DNA of 12,228 nt. It comes from Aalborgiella sp031390045 (GTDB taxonomy: Bacteria; Pseudomonadota; Gammaproteobacteria; Burkholderiales; Burkholderiaceae_C). Below the pieces are notes generated by a model, which was not told the origin of the DNA, ran no database searches, and was given only the letters and a program-made list of their open reading frames with translations. The stretch is taken from positions 1-12,228 of the forward strand of contig JANMTB010000180.1 in the NCBI GenBank assembly GCA_031390045.1, written 5' to 3'. Positions within the stretch are counted from its first letter, which is position 1; the number at the start of each line of letters is the position of its first letter. The translations under genes were made by a program, and so were the position numbers. Below are positions 5,519 to 11,894 of this stretch, piece by piece.

Positions 5519-6229
5519 TTAAAGCAATTCACACAACTCCGCCAAACTCTTAACGTGGCGCAGCGACTGGTAATGCGGCTCGGGCTGAAAATGTGATTCA
5601 TGCGGCCAATCTTTGCCTTCGCGGTTAAGCCAGGCGGCATGCATGCCGGCTCCCAAAGCTCCCACAGCATCCAAGGCGCTGTCGTCGCCTATGTGCAGGA
5701 CGTTGGCGACATTGACGCCTACCGCAGCGGCTGCGGCTTTGAAAATGCGGGGATCGGGTTTGGCGATGCCGAATTCGTGGGCGCTGATGGCGGCTTTGAA
5801 GTATTTGGATAAACCGACGCGCTGAATGTCTGCCGTGCCGTTGGAGATGGCGACGATGGGGTATTTGGCGGCTAGGTATTGCAGGGCGGGCAAGGCGTCG
5901 TCAAAAAGTTCGACGCTGTTACGGGCTTCGTAAAAGACCTCGTAGGCTGTGGTGGCCAATGCGGGGTCGTCGCCGCCTTTGAGCAAGCTGCGACGAATGG
6001 CCTCGGTGCGCAGAAAATTGAAATCATGCGCCATGTGGGGGAAATCTGCAATCAGCGTATCGCGCTTGGCTCGCATGCTTTCTGGGGTTTCTAGCTGAGC
6101 GGCGGTGTTTGGTACGTTGGTTTTGAGCCAGTCATGCAGCGCGGCTTCGGCTTTACGGATGGTGGGCCAAACGGGCCAGAGGGTGTCGTCTAGGTCTAGG
6201 GTGATGGCTTGGATGGTGGAATATGGCAT
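5519..6229 (-). CDS. HAD-superfamily hydrolase (subfamily IA phosphatase)
   Basis: A 236-residue phosphatase-type HAD protein with all four motifs. Motif I is LDLDDTLWP, with Asp12 as nucleophile and Asp14 as general acid. A helical cap spans about 20-105. Motif II is AISNG with Ser129, motif III is AKPDP with Lys157, and motif IV is IGDDS with Asp182/Asp183 for Mg2+. The small alpha-helical cap between motifs I and II places it in subfamily IA, with YigB/YjjG-like phosphatases (FMN, ribityl-pyrimidine phosphate or nucleotide 5'-phosphates as known substrates of relatives); the true substrate cannot be read from sequence. It converges with the cyclase gene and diverges from aat, with a 12-bp tandem repeat in the shared upstream region. 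Its last 82 codons exist a second time as the remnant at 2323-2586. Confidence 0.88.
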   Translation of the reverse strand: MPYSTIQAITLDLDDTLWPVWPTIRKAEAALHDWLKTNVPNTAAQLETPESMRAKRDTLIADFPHMAHDFNFLRTEAIRRSLLKGGDDPALATTAYEVFYEARNSVELFDDALPALQYLAAKYPIVAISNGTADIQRVGLSKYFKAAISAHEFGIAKPDPRIFKAAAAAVGVNVANVLHIGDDSALDAVGALGAGMHAAWLNREGKDWPHESHFQPEPHYQSLRHVKSLAELCELL

Positions 6230-6239
6230 GGGGAAAGCT

Positions 6240-6287
6240 ATGGCAAAAGTAATGACAAAAGTAATGACAAGAGTAATGGCAACAAAT
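6240..6287. repeat. 12-bp tandem repeat in the divergent HAD/aat promoter region
   Basis: Three well-kept units of 12 bases (ATGRCAARAGTA) at 6240-6251, 6252-6263 and 6264-6275, with a decayed fourth at 6276-6287. They fill most of the 80 bases between the divergent start codons of the HAD gene and aat. On the plus strand each unit also reads as four codons (MAKV, MTKV, MTRV), but I see no gene there. Copy-number changes could alter spacing in either promoter. Confidence 0.75.
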
Positions 6288-6309
6288 TCCTTCCATAATA
6301 GGCGAAATC

Positions 6310-7089
6310 ATGAATACGCCCCAACAGAAAATGCCCATTCCCTTGCCCCAGCTGGGTGCGGGTGAGGCTTTTCCGCCTGTTGATGTGCAACACGAGCTGA
6401 GCGACGACATGCCGGGTTTGGTGGCTGTGGGTGGCGCGTTGGACGTGGCGACGCTGAAACGCGCCTATTCGCAAGGCATTTTCCCGTGGTTTAGCGAGGG
6501 GCAGCCGATATTGTGGTGGAGCACGGATCCGCGCATGGTGCTCAAGGTGGCGGATTTTAAGGTGCAGCCATCGTTTAAAAAGACGCTGAAGAAGTTTGCG
6601 AATGGCTATAAATTTGGAGCTATGGGCGCACTGGATTGCGAGGTGCGGTTTGACACGGCTTTTGAGCGGGTGATCAAAGCATGCTCCGCTGCAAAACGCG
6701 ACGGACAAGGCGGTACATGGATTGTGCCGCAGATGGTGGATGCCTACATCGCCCTGCACAAAGCGGGCTTTGCGCACAGTGTAGAGACGTGGGTGAATGG
6801 TGAGCTGGTGGGCGGGCTGTATTGCGTGAACATTGGCAGCGCGGTGTTTGGCGAGTCGATGTTTTCGCACGCGACGGATGCGTCCAAAATCGCCCTCGCT
6901 GCGCTGGTGTGCTTTTGCAGGGCGAACGGCATTGAGATGATTGACTGCCAGCAGAATACGGCGCATCTAGCTTCACTAGGTGCGCGGGAGATGTCTAGGG
7001 GCGATTTTGTTGCGCATGTGCAGGCGCGGGTTTGTCAGCTAATGCCGATTTGGCAATTCTCACCACAGCTGTGGCAACAATTACAGTAA
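6310..7089 (+). CDS. aat: Leucyl/phenylalanyl-tRNA--protein transferase
   Basis: A 259-residue cytosolic enzyme that moves Leu or Phe from charged tRNA onto proteins with N-terminal Lys or Arg, marking them for ClpS/ClpAP (N-degron pathway). Hallmark blocks are in order: GLVAVGGALDVATLKRAYSQGIFPW (36-60), WWSTDPRMVL (69-78), GTWIVPQMVDAYIALH with HSVETW (125-151), ESMFSHATDASKIAL (162-176) and IDCQQNTAHLASLGA (191-205). Residues about 98-106 (NGYKFGAMG) look like extra residues compared with E. coli Aat, which passes straight from the basic helix to the next strand here. The ATG at 6310 gives a normal N-terminus; AGGCGA lies 6-9 bases upstream. It is followed after 9 bases by bpt, the usual partner, so both are surely co-transcribed. 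Confidence 0.95.
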   Translation: MNTPQQKMPIPLPQLGAGEAFPPVDVQHELSDDMPGLVAVGGALDVATLKRAYSQGIFPWFSEGQPILWWSTDPRMVLKVADFKVQPSFKKTLKKFANGYKFGAMGALDCEVRFDTAFERVIKACSAAKRDGQGGTWIVPQMVDAYIALHKAGFAHSVETWVNGELVGGLYCVNIGSAVFGESMFSHATDASKIALAALVCFCRANGIEMIDCQQNTAHLASLGAREMSRGDFVAHVQARVCQLMPIWQFSPQLWQQLQ

Positions 7090-7098
7090 GCTTGAGCT

Positions 7099-7827
7099 AT
7101 GTCGCAACTCAAAGACTTGCCCGCACAAACACTGCAGTTTTATGCCACTGCCGAGTATCCATGCAGCTATTTGGATGGTAAAAAGGCGCGATCGCAGGTC
7201 GCAACGCCTAGTTATTTGATTCGCAATGACGCGTATTCTGAGCTGGTGACGCAGGGTTTCAGACGCAGCGGCATGTTTACCTACCGCCCGCAATGCGATG
7301 ATTGCCAAGCTTGTGTGCCGCTGCGCGTCTTGGTGAACGATTTCAAACCATCGCGCAGCCAAAACCGTTGTTTAAAGCAGCACAGCAACCTACAGGCGCG
7401 TGTGCTAGAGCTGGGCTTTGATGAAGCGCATTACGAGCTGTATTTGCGCTACCAAGCCTCGCGCCATGCAGGTGGTGGTATGGACCACGATAGTATCGAC
7501 CAATACACGCAGTTTTTGCTGCAAAGCCGCGTTAACACCCGCTTGATTGAGTTTCACGAGCAGTTGCCTGATGGAAATACGGGTGAGCTGAAAATGGTCA
7601 GCATTGTCGATGTGTTGAACGATGGCATTTCGGCGGTTTACACGTTTTACGAGCCTGATGCGCAAGCAAGCTACGGCACATTTTGTGTGTTGTGGCAAAT
7701 TGAGCAAGCAAAAAAGCTTGGCATGCCGCATGTCTATTTGGGTTATTGGATAGCGCAAAGTACCAAGATGAGCTACAAACAAAATTTCAAACCGCACCAA
7801 GTGCGCAAAAACGACGTCTGGGAGTGA
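7099..7827 (+). CDS. bpt: Aspartate/glutamate leucyltransferase (bacterial arginyltransferase homologue)
   Basis: A 242-residue protein of the ATE family, Bpt type, which adds Leu to N-terminal Asp or Glu so that ClpS can deliver the protein to ClpAP. N-terminal ATE block: YPCSYLDGKKARSQV, RRSGMFTYRPQC and the cysteine cluster CDDCQAC; Cys22, Cys66, Cys69 and Cys72 match the conserved cysteines of the family. C-terminal GNAT-like block: ISAVYTFYEPD, SYGTFCVLWQIEQA and YLGYWIAQSTKMSYKQNFKPHQV. Length is slightly below what I would expect for the family, the difference being at the C-terminus. It forms an operon with aat (9-base gap). The IclR regulator gene follows 48 bases downstream, with a possible own promoter between. 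Confidence 0.95.
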   Translation: MSQLKDLPAQTLQFYATAEYPCSYLDGKKARSQVATPSYLIRNDAYSELVTQGFRRSGMFTYRPQCDDCQACVPLRVLVNDFKPSRSQNRCLKQHSNLQARVLELGFDEAHYELYLRYQASRHAGGGMDHDSIDQYTQFLLQSRVNTRLIEFHEQLPDGNTGELKMVSIVDVLNDGISAVYTFYEPDAQASYGTFCVLWQIEQAKKLGMPHVYLGYWIAQSTKMSYKQNFKPHQVRKNDVWE

Positions 7828-7840
7828 ATTCGCATTTCAC
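7824..7840. promoter_or_regulatory. Inverted repeat before the IclR-family gene (possible operator)
   Basis: GTGAA (7824-7828) and TTCAC (7836-7840) form half-sites with a 7-base centre; the left half overlaps the bpt stop codon. The site is about 35 bases before the regulator start, next to an AT-rich TAAAAT that could be a -10 element. IclR-type regulators often bind short palindromes at their own promoter, so autoregulation is a reasonable guess, no more. Confidence 0.3.
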
Positions 7841-7875
7841 ATGGTAAAATTTAGTTTTATCAGAAAGACTGCAAG

Positions 7876-8736
7876 ATGGCTAAATCTGACACACAATCAA
7901 CCCCCTTACACTATAAAAATAATAGCGGTTCAGGAAATAAAAACGCCGGCTCAAGCCCAATTTTACCTCTTCCATCGGCACCTACACCGTCCATTCAAGT
8001 GCTGGAACGCATGTTCACCTTGATCGACGTGTTGGCAAGTCGTGATGAAGCCATGTCGCTCAAAGAGATCTCGCAAAAAACAGGTCTACACCCTTCAACC
8101 ACGCACCGCATTTTGAACGACTTGACGCTGGGGCGCTACGTCGACAGACCCGAAGCGGGCAGCTACCGCCTAGGTATGCGGCTTTTGGAGCTGGGAAACG
8201 CCGTTAAAAGCCGCTTGGACGTGCGCGAGGCGGCACTAGCCCCCATGCGCGAGCTGCACAAGCAGATTCAACAGCCCGTCAACCTGTCGATGCGCCAAGG
8301 CGACGAGATTGTGTACATCGAACGTGCCTACAGCGAACGCTCAGGTATGCAAGTGGTGCGCGCGATTGGCGGCCGTGCACCGTTGCATTTAACGTCTGTG
8401 GGTAAATTATTTTTAGCCGTGGATGACGCGGTTAAAGTGCGCGCCTATGCGACCCGAACAGGCTTAAGCGGACATACAAAAACCAGCTTGACAGATATTC
8501 ATCTACTAGAGCGTGAGCTGTCGCGCGTGCGCCAATACGGTACGGCGCGTGACAACGAAGAGCTAGAAATAGGTGTGCGCTGTATGGCAGCGGGGATTTA
8601 TGACGACCAAAGCAAGCTGGTAGCGGGTTTGTCAATCTCAGCGCCTGCAGACAGGATTGACGAAGATTGGTTAGCGAAACTTCAAACCACAGCTGCTGAG
8701 ATTTCAACCTCGCTGGGGTACAAGGATAAGCCTTGA
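7876..8736 (+). CDS. IclR-family transcriptional regulator
   Basis: A 286-residue regulator with the standard layout. Residues 1-36 are a polar, low-complexity N-terminal tail; 38-98 form the winged helix-turn-helix (SIQVLERMFTLIDVLA, MSLKEISQKTGLHPSTTHRILNDL, GRYVDRPEAGSYRLG); about 110-280 form the effector-binding domain (LDVREAALAPMRELH, VVRAIGGRAPLHLTSVGKLFLA, the conserved RQYGTARDNEELEIGVRCMAAGIYD, VAGLSISAP). Such proteins usually sense small carboxylic or aromatic metabolites and control catabolic genes next to them. Here the neighbours are housekeeping genes (aat-bpt, pbpG), so its target lies elsewhere and ligand is unknown. The start at 7876 is the first ATG in frame after bpt; the ribosome site is weak. 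Confidence 0.92.
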   Translation: MAKSDTQSTPLHYKNNSGSGNKNAGSSPILPLPSAPTPSIQVLERMFTLIDVLASRDEAMSLKEISQKTGLHPSTTHRILNDLTLGRYVDRPEAGSYRLGMRLLELGNAVKSRLDVREAALAPMRELHKQIQQPVNLSMRQGDEIVYIERAYSERSGMQVVRAIGGRAPLHLTSVGKLFLAVDDAVKVRAYATRTGLSGHTKTSLTDIHLLERELSRVRQYGTARDNEELEIGVRCMAAGIYDDQSKLVAGLSISAPADRIDEDWLAKLQTTAAEISTSLGYKDKP

Positions 8737-8743
8737 AACAGAT

Positions 8744-8773
8744 TTAAAGCAGCTTGAGTTTTTTCAGCTTTAA
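8744..8773. terminator. Convergent hairpin between the IclR gene and pbpG
   Basis: TTAAAGC (8744-8750) pairs perfectly with GCTTTAA (8767-8773). The loop holds GAGTTTTTTCAG, and AGC/GCT halves offer alternative inner pairing. It begins 7 bases after the regulator stop and ends 5 bases from the pbpG stop (opposite strand), the right place for a shared terminator. The T-run is in the loop rather than after the stem, so efficiency is doubtful. Confidence 0.4.
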
Positions 8774-8778
8774 GCTAT

Positions 8779-10023
8779 TTAGCTTTGCTTTGCCAATACT
8801 GGCATAGCAGGTGTTTTAGATTCTACCCAGCGACGCACACGCTCTGCATCACCCAAACGGCTGAACTTGCCTGCTGAATCTAAAAACACCATGATGAGTT
8901 TGCGTCCAGCAATTTTGGTTTGCATGACCAAGCACTGACCCGCTTCAGAGATATAGCCAGTCTTTTGTAAACCGATTTCCCACTCAGGGTTTTTGATCAA
9001 ACGATTGGTGGTGTTGTACTGCAAGGTGCGAGCGCCCACTGCGACTTCATGCCCAGGTGAGGTGGAATACTCACGCAAGGTCGCATCTTTGTAGGCAGCG
9101 TTAACCAATATAGCTAAATCTTGTGCGCTAGACTGGTTGTTGCTCGACAAACCTGTCGGCTCAACATAACGGGTTGAATTCATTCCCAACAACTTCGCTT
9201 TGGCATTCATCAGGCGCACAAATTCAGATAGACCACCTGGGTAGGTACGACCCAAGGCATTGGCAGCGCGGTTCTCGCTGGACATCAGCGCCAAATGCAG
9301 CATCTCGCCACGCGTTAATGTTGTGCCCACTGACAAGCGTGAGCGGCTGCCTTTTTCAGTATCGACATCGTCTTGGGTGATGGTGAGCTGCTCGTTCATG
9401 GGCAAGCGGGCTTCAGATACAACCACTCCCGTCATCAATTTGGTGAGCGAAGCTATGGGCAATACAGTCGAGCCGTTTTTGCTGAACAAGACTTCGTTGG
9501 TATCTTGGTCTACCACCAAAGCGACTCCAGATTTCAGATCAAGTTCGTCTTGCGCTCTGTGCAAGCCAGCCATTTCGCCGAAAGACAACTTTGGCGGTAT
9601 CACTATCAATGGAATAGAAGCCAGCATGATGGCTTTGCGCTGTGCGGCTACCAAGGCTTTGCCTTTGAGTGGGCGACCGCGTGCGTCTTTCAACAAGCGC
9701 TGGTTGATGATGACTGTTTTACCTTTAACCCGCACCACCATCTTGCCATTGGCTTTGCTGCGGCTAGATGCAACGATCACATGTTTGCCAGCTTTTTTGG
9801 ATTTTGCAGAAGTTTTGGATGATGCTTTGACATGCTTGGCTGCAACTACTTTTTTGCCGTGTGGTTTGTTCTCTTTGGCATAGCTCGTAATTGGAAAACT
9901 AAACGCTAAAAAAAGTGAACTGATCAAGGCAAGTTTGCCGACCAATTGAAAGATGTGTTTCAAAGTATTTCCAGAACCGAAATTGTTACTGTTGCGAAAG
10001 GCAAAAATCTGAGCAGAAGCCAT
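8779..10023 (-). CDS. pbpG: D-alanyl-D-alanine endopeptidase, PBP7 type (S11 family)
   Basis: A low-molecular-weight penicillin-binding protein, 414 residues from the chosen start. A hydrophobic export signal (LALISSLFLAFSFPITSYA) is followed by a very lysine-rich linker (about residues 50-115) and the catalytic domain. The active-site motifs are complete: SLTK (Ser182, Lys185), SEN (Ser249-Asn251) and KTG (Lys354-Gly356). PBP7-type enzymes cut D-Ala-meso-DAP cross-bridges of peptidoglycan in the periplasm. I chose the ATG at 10023 because GGAGA stands about 8 bases upstream; ATGs at 10038 and 10068 are possible and would add 5 or 15 residues. The basic linker is longer than in E. coli PBP7 and may bind peptidoglycan or membrane phosphates. 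The gene lies downstream of leuA but is separated by an intrinsic terminator, so it probably has its own promoter. Confidence 0.9.
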   Translation of the reverse strand: MASAQIFAFRNSNNFGSGNTLKHIFQLVGKLALISSLFLAFSFPITSYAKENKPHGKKVVAAKHVKASSKTSAKSKKAGKHVIVASSRSKANGKMVVRVKGKTVIINQRLLKDARGRPLKGKALVAAQRKAIMLASIPLIVIPPKLSFGEMAGLHRAQDELDLKSGVALVVDQDTNEVLFSKNGSTVLPIASLTKLMTGVVVSEARLPMNEQLTITQDDVDTEKGSRSRLSVGTTLTRGEMLHLALMSSENRAANALGRTYPGGLSEFVRLMNAKAKLLGMNSTRYVEPTGLSSNNQSSAQDLAILVNAAYKDATLREYSTSPGHEVAVGARTLQYNTTNRLIKNPEWEIGLQKTGYISEAGQCLVMQTKIAGRKLIMVFLDSAGKFSRLGDAERVRRWVESKTPAMPVLAKQS

Positions 10024-10033
10024 GAGGGTTGTC

Positions 10034-10058
10034 TCCATGCAAGTAGGTGATGCATGGA
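10034..10058 (-). promoter_or_regulatory. Hairpin overlapping the ribosome site of pbpG
   Basis: TCCATGC and GCATGGA form a perfect 7-bp stem around an 11-base loop just upstream of the chosen pbpG start. In the minus-strand mRNA the 3' arm runs directly into the GGAGA Shine-Dalgarno, so folding could hide part of it. An ATG also lies in each arm. Translational control is a guess. Confidence 0.3.
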
Positions 10059-10067
10059 GTGTACACA

Positions 10068-10102
10068 ATAAAAAATACTACGCAAGATCAACGACTTGCG
10101 TA
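10068..10102 (-). terminator. Rho-independent terminator after leuA
   Basis: On the minus strand TACGCAAG and CTTGCGTA form a perfect 8-bp stem with an 8-base loop, followed by GTATTTTTTATT. It begins about 38 bases after the leuA stop codon. Good stem and U-tract make this the clearest terminator besides the leuA attenuator. Confidence 0.85.
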
Positions 10103-10140
10103 CTTTAGTTAAATTACAACATAAGTTGCTAGTATTTACC

Positions 10141-11682
10141 CTAACCTTGTGCAGCTACTCTGTCAGCTTTACTTTGTAACTTGTTGAGGGCACTCAGATA
10201 TGCCTTGGCTGAGGCAACCACAATATCGGGGTCTGAACCCACCCCATTGACCACCCGACCGCTGTTTTGCAAGCGCACCGTAACTTCGCCCTGGCTCTCT
10301 GTAGAACCGCTTATGGCGTTCACAGAATAGAGCACCATCTCAGCACCGCTTTTGACGTGTGTTTCTATGGCTTTGAGGGAGGCGTCCACGGGGCCGTTGC
10401 CATCCGAAGCGCTTTTGACTTCTTTGCCATTCGCTGTAAATACAATGCTGGCTTGCGGTCGTTCACCCGTCTCAGAGTGTTGCGAGAGCGACACAAAAGC
10501 GTATTGCTCAACTTCTTCGCTGACACTTTCATCACTCACCAAAGCCAATATATCTTCGTCAAAAATTTCGCTCTTGCGATCAGCCAACTCTTTGAATTTT
10601 GCAAAAGCGGTGTTGATTTCAGATTCAGACTCTAATTGCACGCCCAAGTCTTGCAAACGTTGTTTAAATGCATTGCGACCACTAAGTTTGCCAAGCACGA
10701 TTTTGTTGGTCGACCAACCCACATCTTCCGCGCGCATGATCTCGTACGTGTCACGCGCTTTGAGCACGCCATCTTGGTGAATGCCGCTGGCGTGTGCGAA
10801 GGCGTTCGCGCCCACAACCGCTTTATTGGGTTGCACCACAAAACCTGTTGTTTGGCTGACCATACGACTGGCTGCGACGATGTGAATCGGGTCGATATTC
10901 ATCTCTAAACCAAAATAATCTTTACGTGTACGCACAGCCATGACAATTTCTTCAAGTGAGCAATTGCCTGCGCGCTCGCCCAAGCCGTTGATGGTGCATT
11001 CCACCTGACGGGCACCGCCAATTTTGACACCCGCCAATGAGTTGGCCACAGCCATGCCTAAGTCGTTATGACAATGCACGGACCAGATGGCTTTGTCACT
11101 GTTGGGAATGCGTTCACGCAAGGTTTTGATAAAGTTGCCATAGAGCTCTGGCACCGCATAGCCCACTGTGTCAGGCACATTGATGGTCGTTGCGCCTTCT
11201 TTAATCACCGCTTCAATCACGCGGCATAAAAAATCTACGTCACTGCGGTACCCATCTTCGGGACTGAACTCAATGTCACCCACCAAGTTACGCGCAAATC
11301 GCACAGATTGCTTGGCTTGCTCAAACACCTCATCGGGCGTCATGCGGAGTTTTTTCTCCATGTGCAAGGCTGAGGTTGCGATAAAAGTATGAATACGTGC
11401 ACTGTTCGCACCTTTCAAAGCTTCAGCAGCGCGTGAAATATCACGGTCATTGGCACGCGACAAAGAGCAAATCGTCGAGTCTTTGATGTGGTGGGCAATC
11501 AACTGAATCGCATCAAAATCACCATTTGAGCTTGCTGCAAAACCAGCTTCAATCACGTCAACCTTCAAACGCTCCAACTGCCGAGCAATGCGGAGCTTCT
11601 CGTCTTTGTTCATAGACGCACCTGGCGACTGCTCGCCATCACGCAAAGTTGTGTCAAAAATAATGAGTTTGTCAGCAGCCAT
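10141..11682 (-). CDS. leuA: 2-isopropylmalate synthase
   Basis: A 513-residue enzyme for the first committed step of leucine synthesis: acetyl-CoA plus 2-oxoisovalerate to 2-isopropylmalate. The TIM-barrel catalytic domain shows FDTTLRDGEQSPGASM (Asp15 as metal ligand), VHCHNDLGMAVANSL (His203 and His205 metal ligands) and ECTINGLGERAGN (Asn240). FAHASGIHQDGVLK marks the linker domain. The C-terminal regulatory domain (about 390-505) carries leucine feedback in relatives and is present in full. The length is normal for the bacterial LeuA type 1 family. The start at 11682 has AAGGA about 8 bases before it. Upstream lie an intrinsic terminator and a leucine-rich leader peptide, so expression is very likely controlled by attenuation. 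The order pssA-leuA is common in Burkholderiales, often behind ilvIHC. Confidence 0.97.
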   Translation of the reverse strand: MAADKLIIFDTTLRDGEQSPGASMNKDEKLRIARQLERLKVDVIEAGFAASSNGDFDAIQLIAHHIKDSTICSLSRANDRDISRAAEALKGANSARIHTFIATSALHMEKKLRMTPDEVFEQAKQSVRFARNLVGDIEFSPEDGYRSDVDFLCRVIEAVIKEGATTINVPDTVGYAVPELYGNFIKTLRERIPNSDKAIWSVHCHNDLGMAVANSLAGVKIGGARQVECTINGLGERAGNCSLEEIVMAVRTRKDYFGLEMNIDPIHIVAASRMVSQTTGFVVQPNKAVVGANAFAHASGIHQDGVLKARDTYEIMRAEDVGWSTNKIVLGKLSGRNAFKQRLQDLGVQLESESEINTAFAKFKELADRKSEIFDEDILALVSDESVSEEVEQYAFVSLSQHSETGERPQASIVFTANGKEVKSASDGNGPVDASLKAIETHVKSGAEMVLYSVNAISGSTESQGEVTVRLQNSGRVVNGVGSDPDIVVASAKAYLSALNKLQSKADRVAAQG

Positions 11683-11701
11683 GATGAAGTCCTTGGTTAA
11701 A

Positions 11702-11736
11702 CAATAAAAAAGCCCGTTGCGGTTGCTAACGGGCTT
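11702..11736 (-). terminator. Attenuator terminator before leuA
   Basis: On the minus strand AAGCCCGTT (11736-11728) and AACGGGCTT (11718-11710) form a perfect 9-bp stem with a 9-base loop, followed at once by a run of T's. It stands between the leader peptide gene and leuA, about 20-30 bases before the leuA start, where it would stop leuA transcription. A leader segment GGGCT (11774-11770) can pair with AGCCC in its 5' arm (11735-11731), a possible antiterminator. Confidence 0.85.
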
Positions 11737-11759
11737 ATTTGGAAAAAGTGACGCGTGCG

Positions 11760-11813
11760 CTACTTAACCAGCCCTTTCAAGCCTAGCAGTAGTGATAGCA
11801 ACATTGTTTTCAT
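11760..11813 (-). CDS. leuL: leu operon leader peptide
   Basis: A 17-codon reading frame, MKTMLLSLLLGLKGLVK, ending in TAG, with seven leucines, five of them in positions 5-10. Three Leu codons are CTA, which is rare in bacteria of this type and would make stalling more sensitive to charged tRNA-Leu. The frame ends about 24 bases before the intrinsic terminator stem. In classical attenuation, a ribosome stalled on the Leu codons when leucine is short leaves the GGGCT segment (in codons 13-15) free to pair with the terminator arm, and leuA is read; with ample leucine the ribosome covers that segment and the terminator forms. The ribosome site is weak by eye. The call rests on composition and position; it is too short for domain evidence. 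Confidence 0.82.
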   Translation of the reverse strand: MKTMLLSLLLGLKGLVK

Positions 11814-11844
11814 AAAATAACTATATCACAGATTTTGTACGATG

Positions 11845-11874
11845 CTTATATGAGCTTAGAAAGTGTTGTTTAAA
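11845..11874 (-). promoter_or_regulatory. Candidate promoter of the leuL-leuA unit
   Basis: On the minus strand TTTAAA (11874-11869) and TATAAG (11850-11845) are spaced by 18 bases and match the sigma-70 consensus at 4 of 6 and 5 of 6 positions. Transcription would begin near 11838, giving about 25 bases before the leader peptide start. The right arm of a GAAAGTG/CACTTTC hairpin lies in its spacer. Confidence 0.4.
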
Positions 11875-11885
11875 GTCTCACTTTC
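11859..11885 (-). terminator. Weak hairpin after pssA
   Basis: GAAAGTG and CACTTTC form a perfect 7-bp stem with a 13-base loop, starting about 10 bases after the pssA stop codon. No U-tract follows on the minus strand, so it may only protect the mRNA end or be incidental. It overlaps the candidate leuL promoter. Confidence 0.35.
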
Positions 11886-11894
11886 AATGCAGCT

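Noticed and set aside
6153..6410. His/Cys/Tyr repeat peptide on the minus strand (HYFCHYFCH)
   Set aside because: It is only the translation of the 12-bp tandem repeat, overlapping the starts of two real genes.
6238..6966. A 242-codon open frame on the minus strand antisense to aat
   Set aside because: It mirrors a certain gene (aat), has Arg/His-rich unconvincing composition and no recognisable motif; it is a shadow frame.
9260..9883. A 207-codon plus-strand frame antisense to pbpG
   Set aside because: pbpG is secured by three active-site motifs and its codons explain the open antisense frame; no ribosome site or domain was seen.
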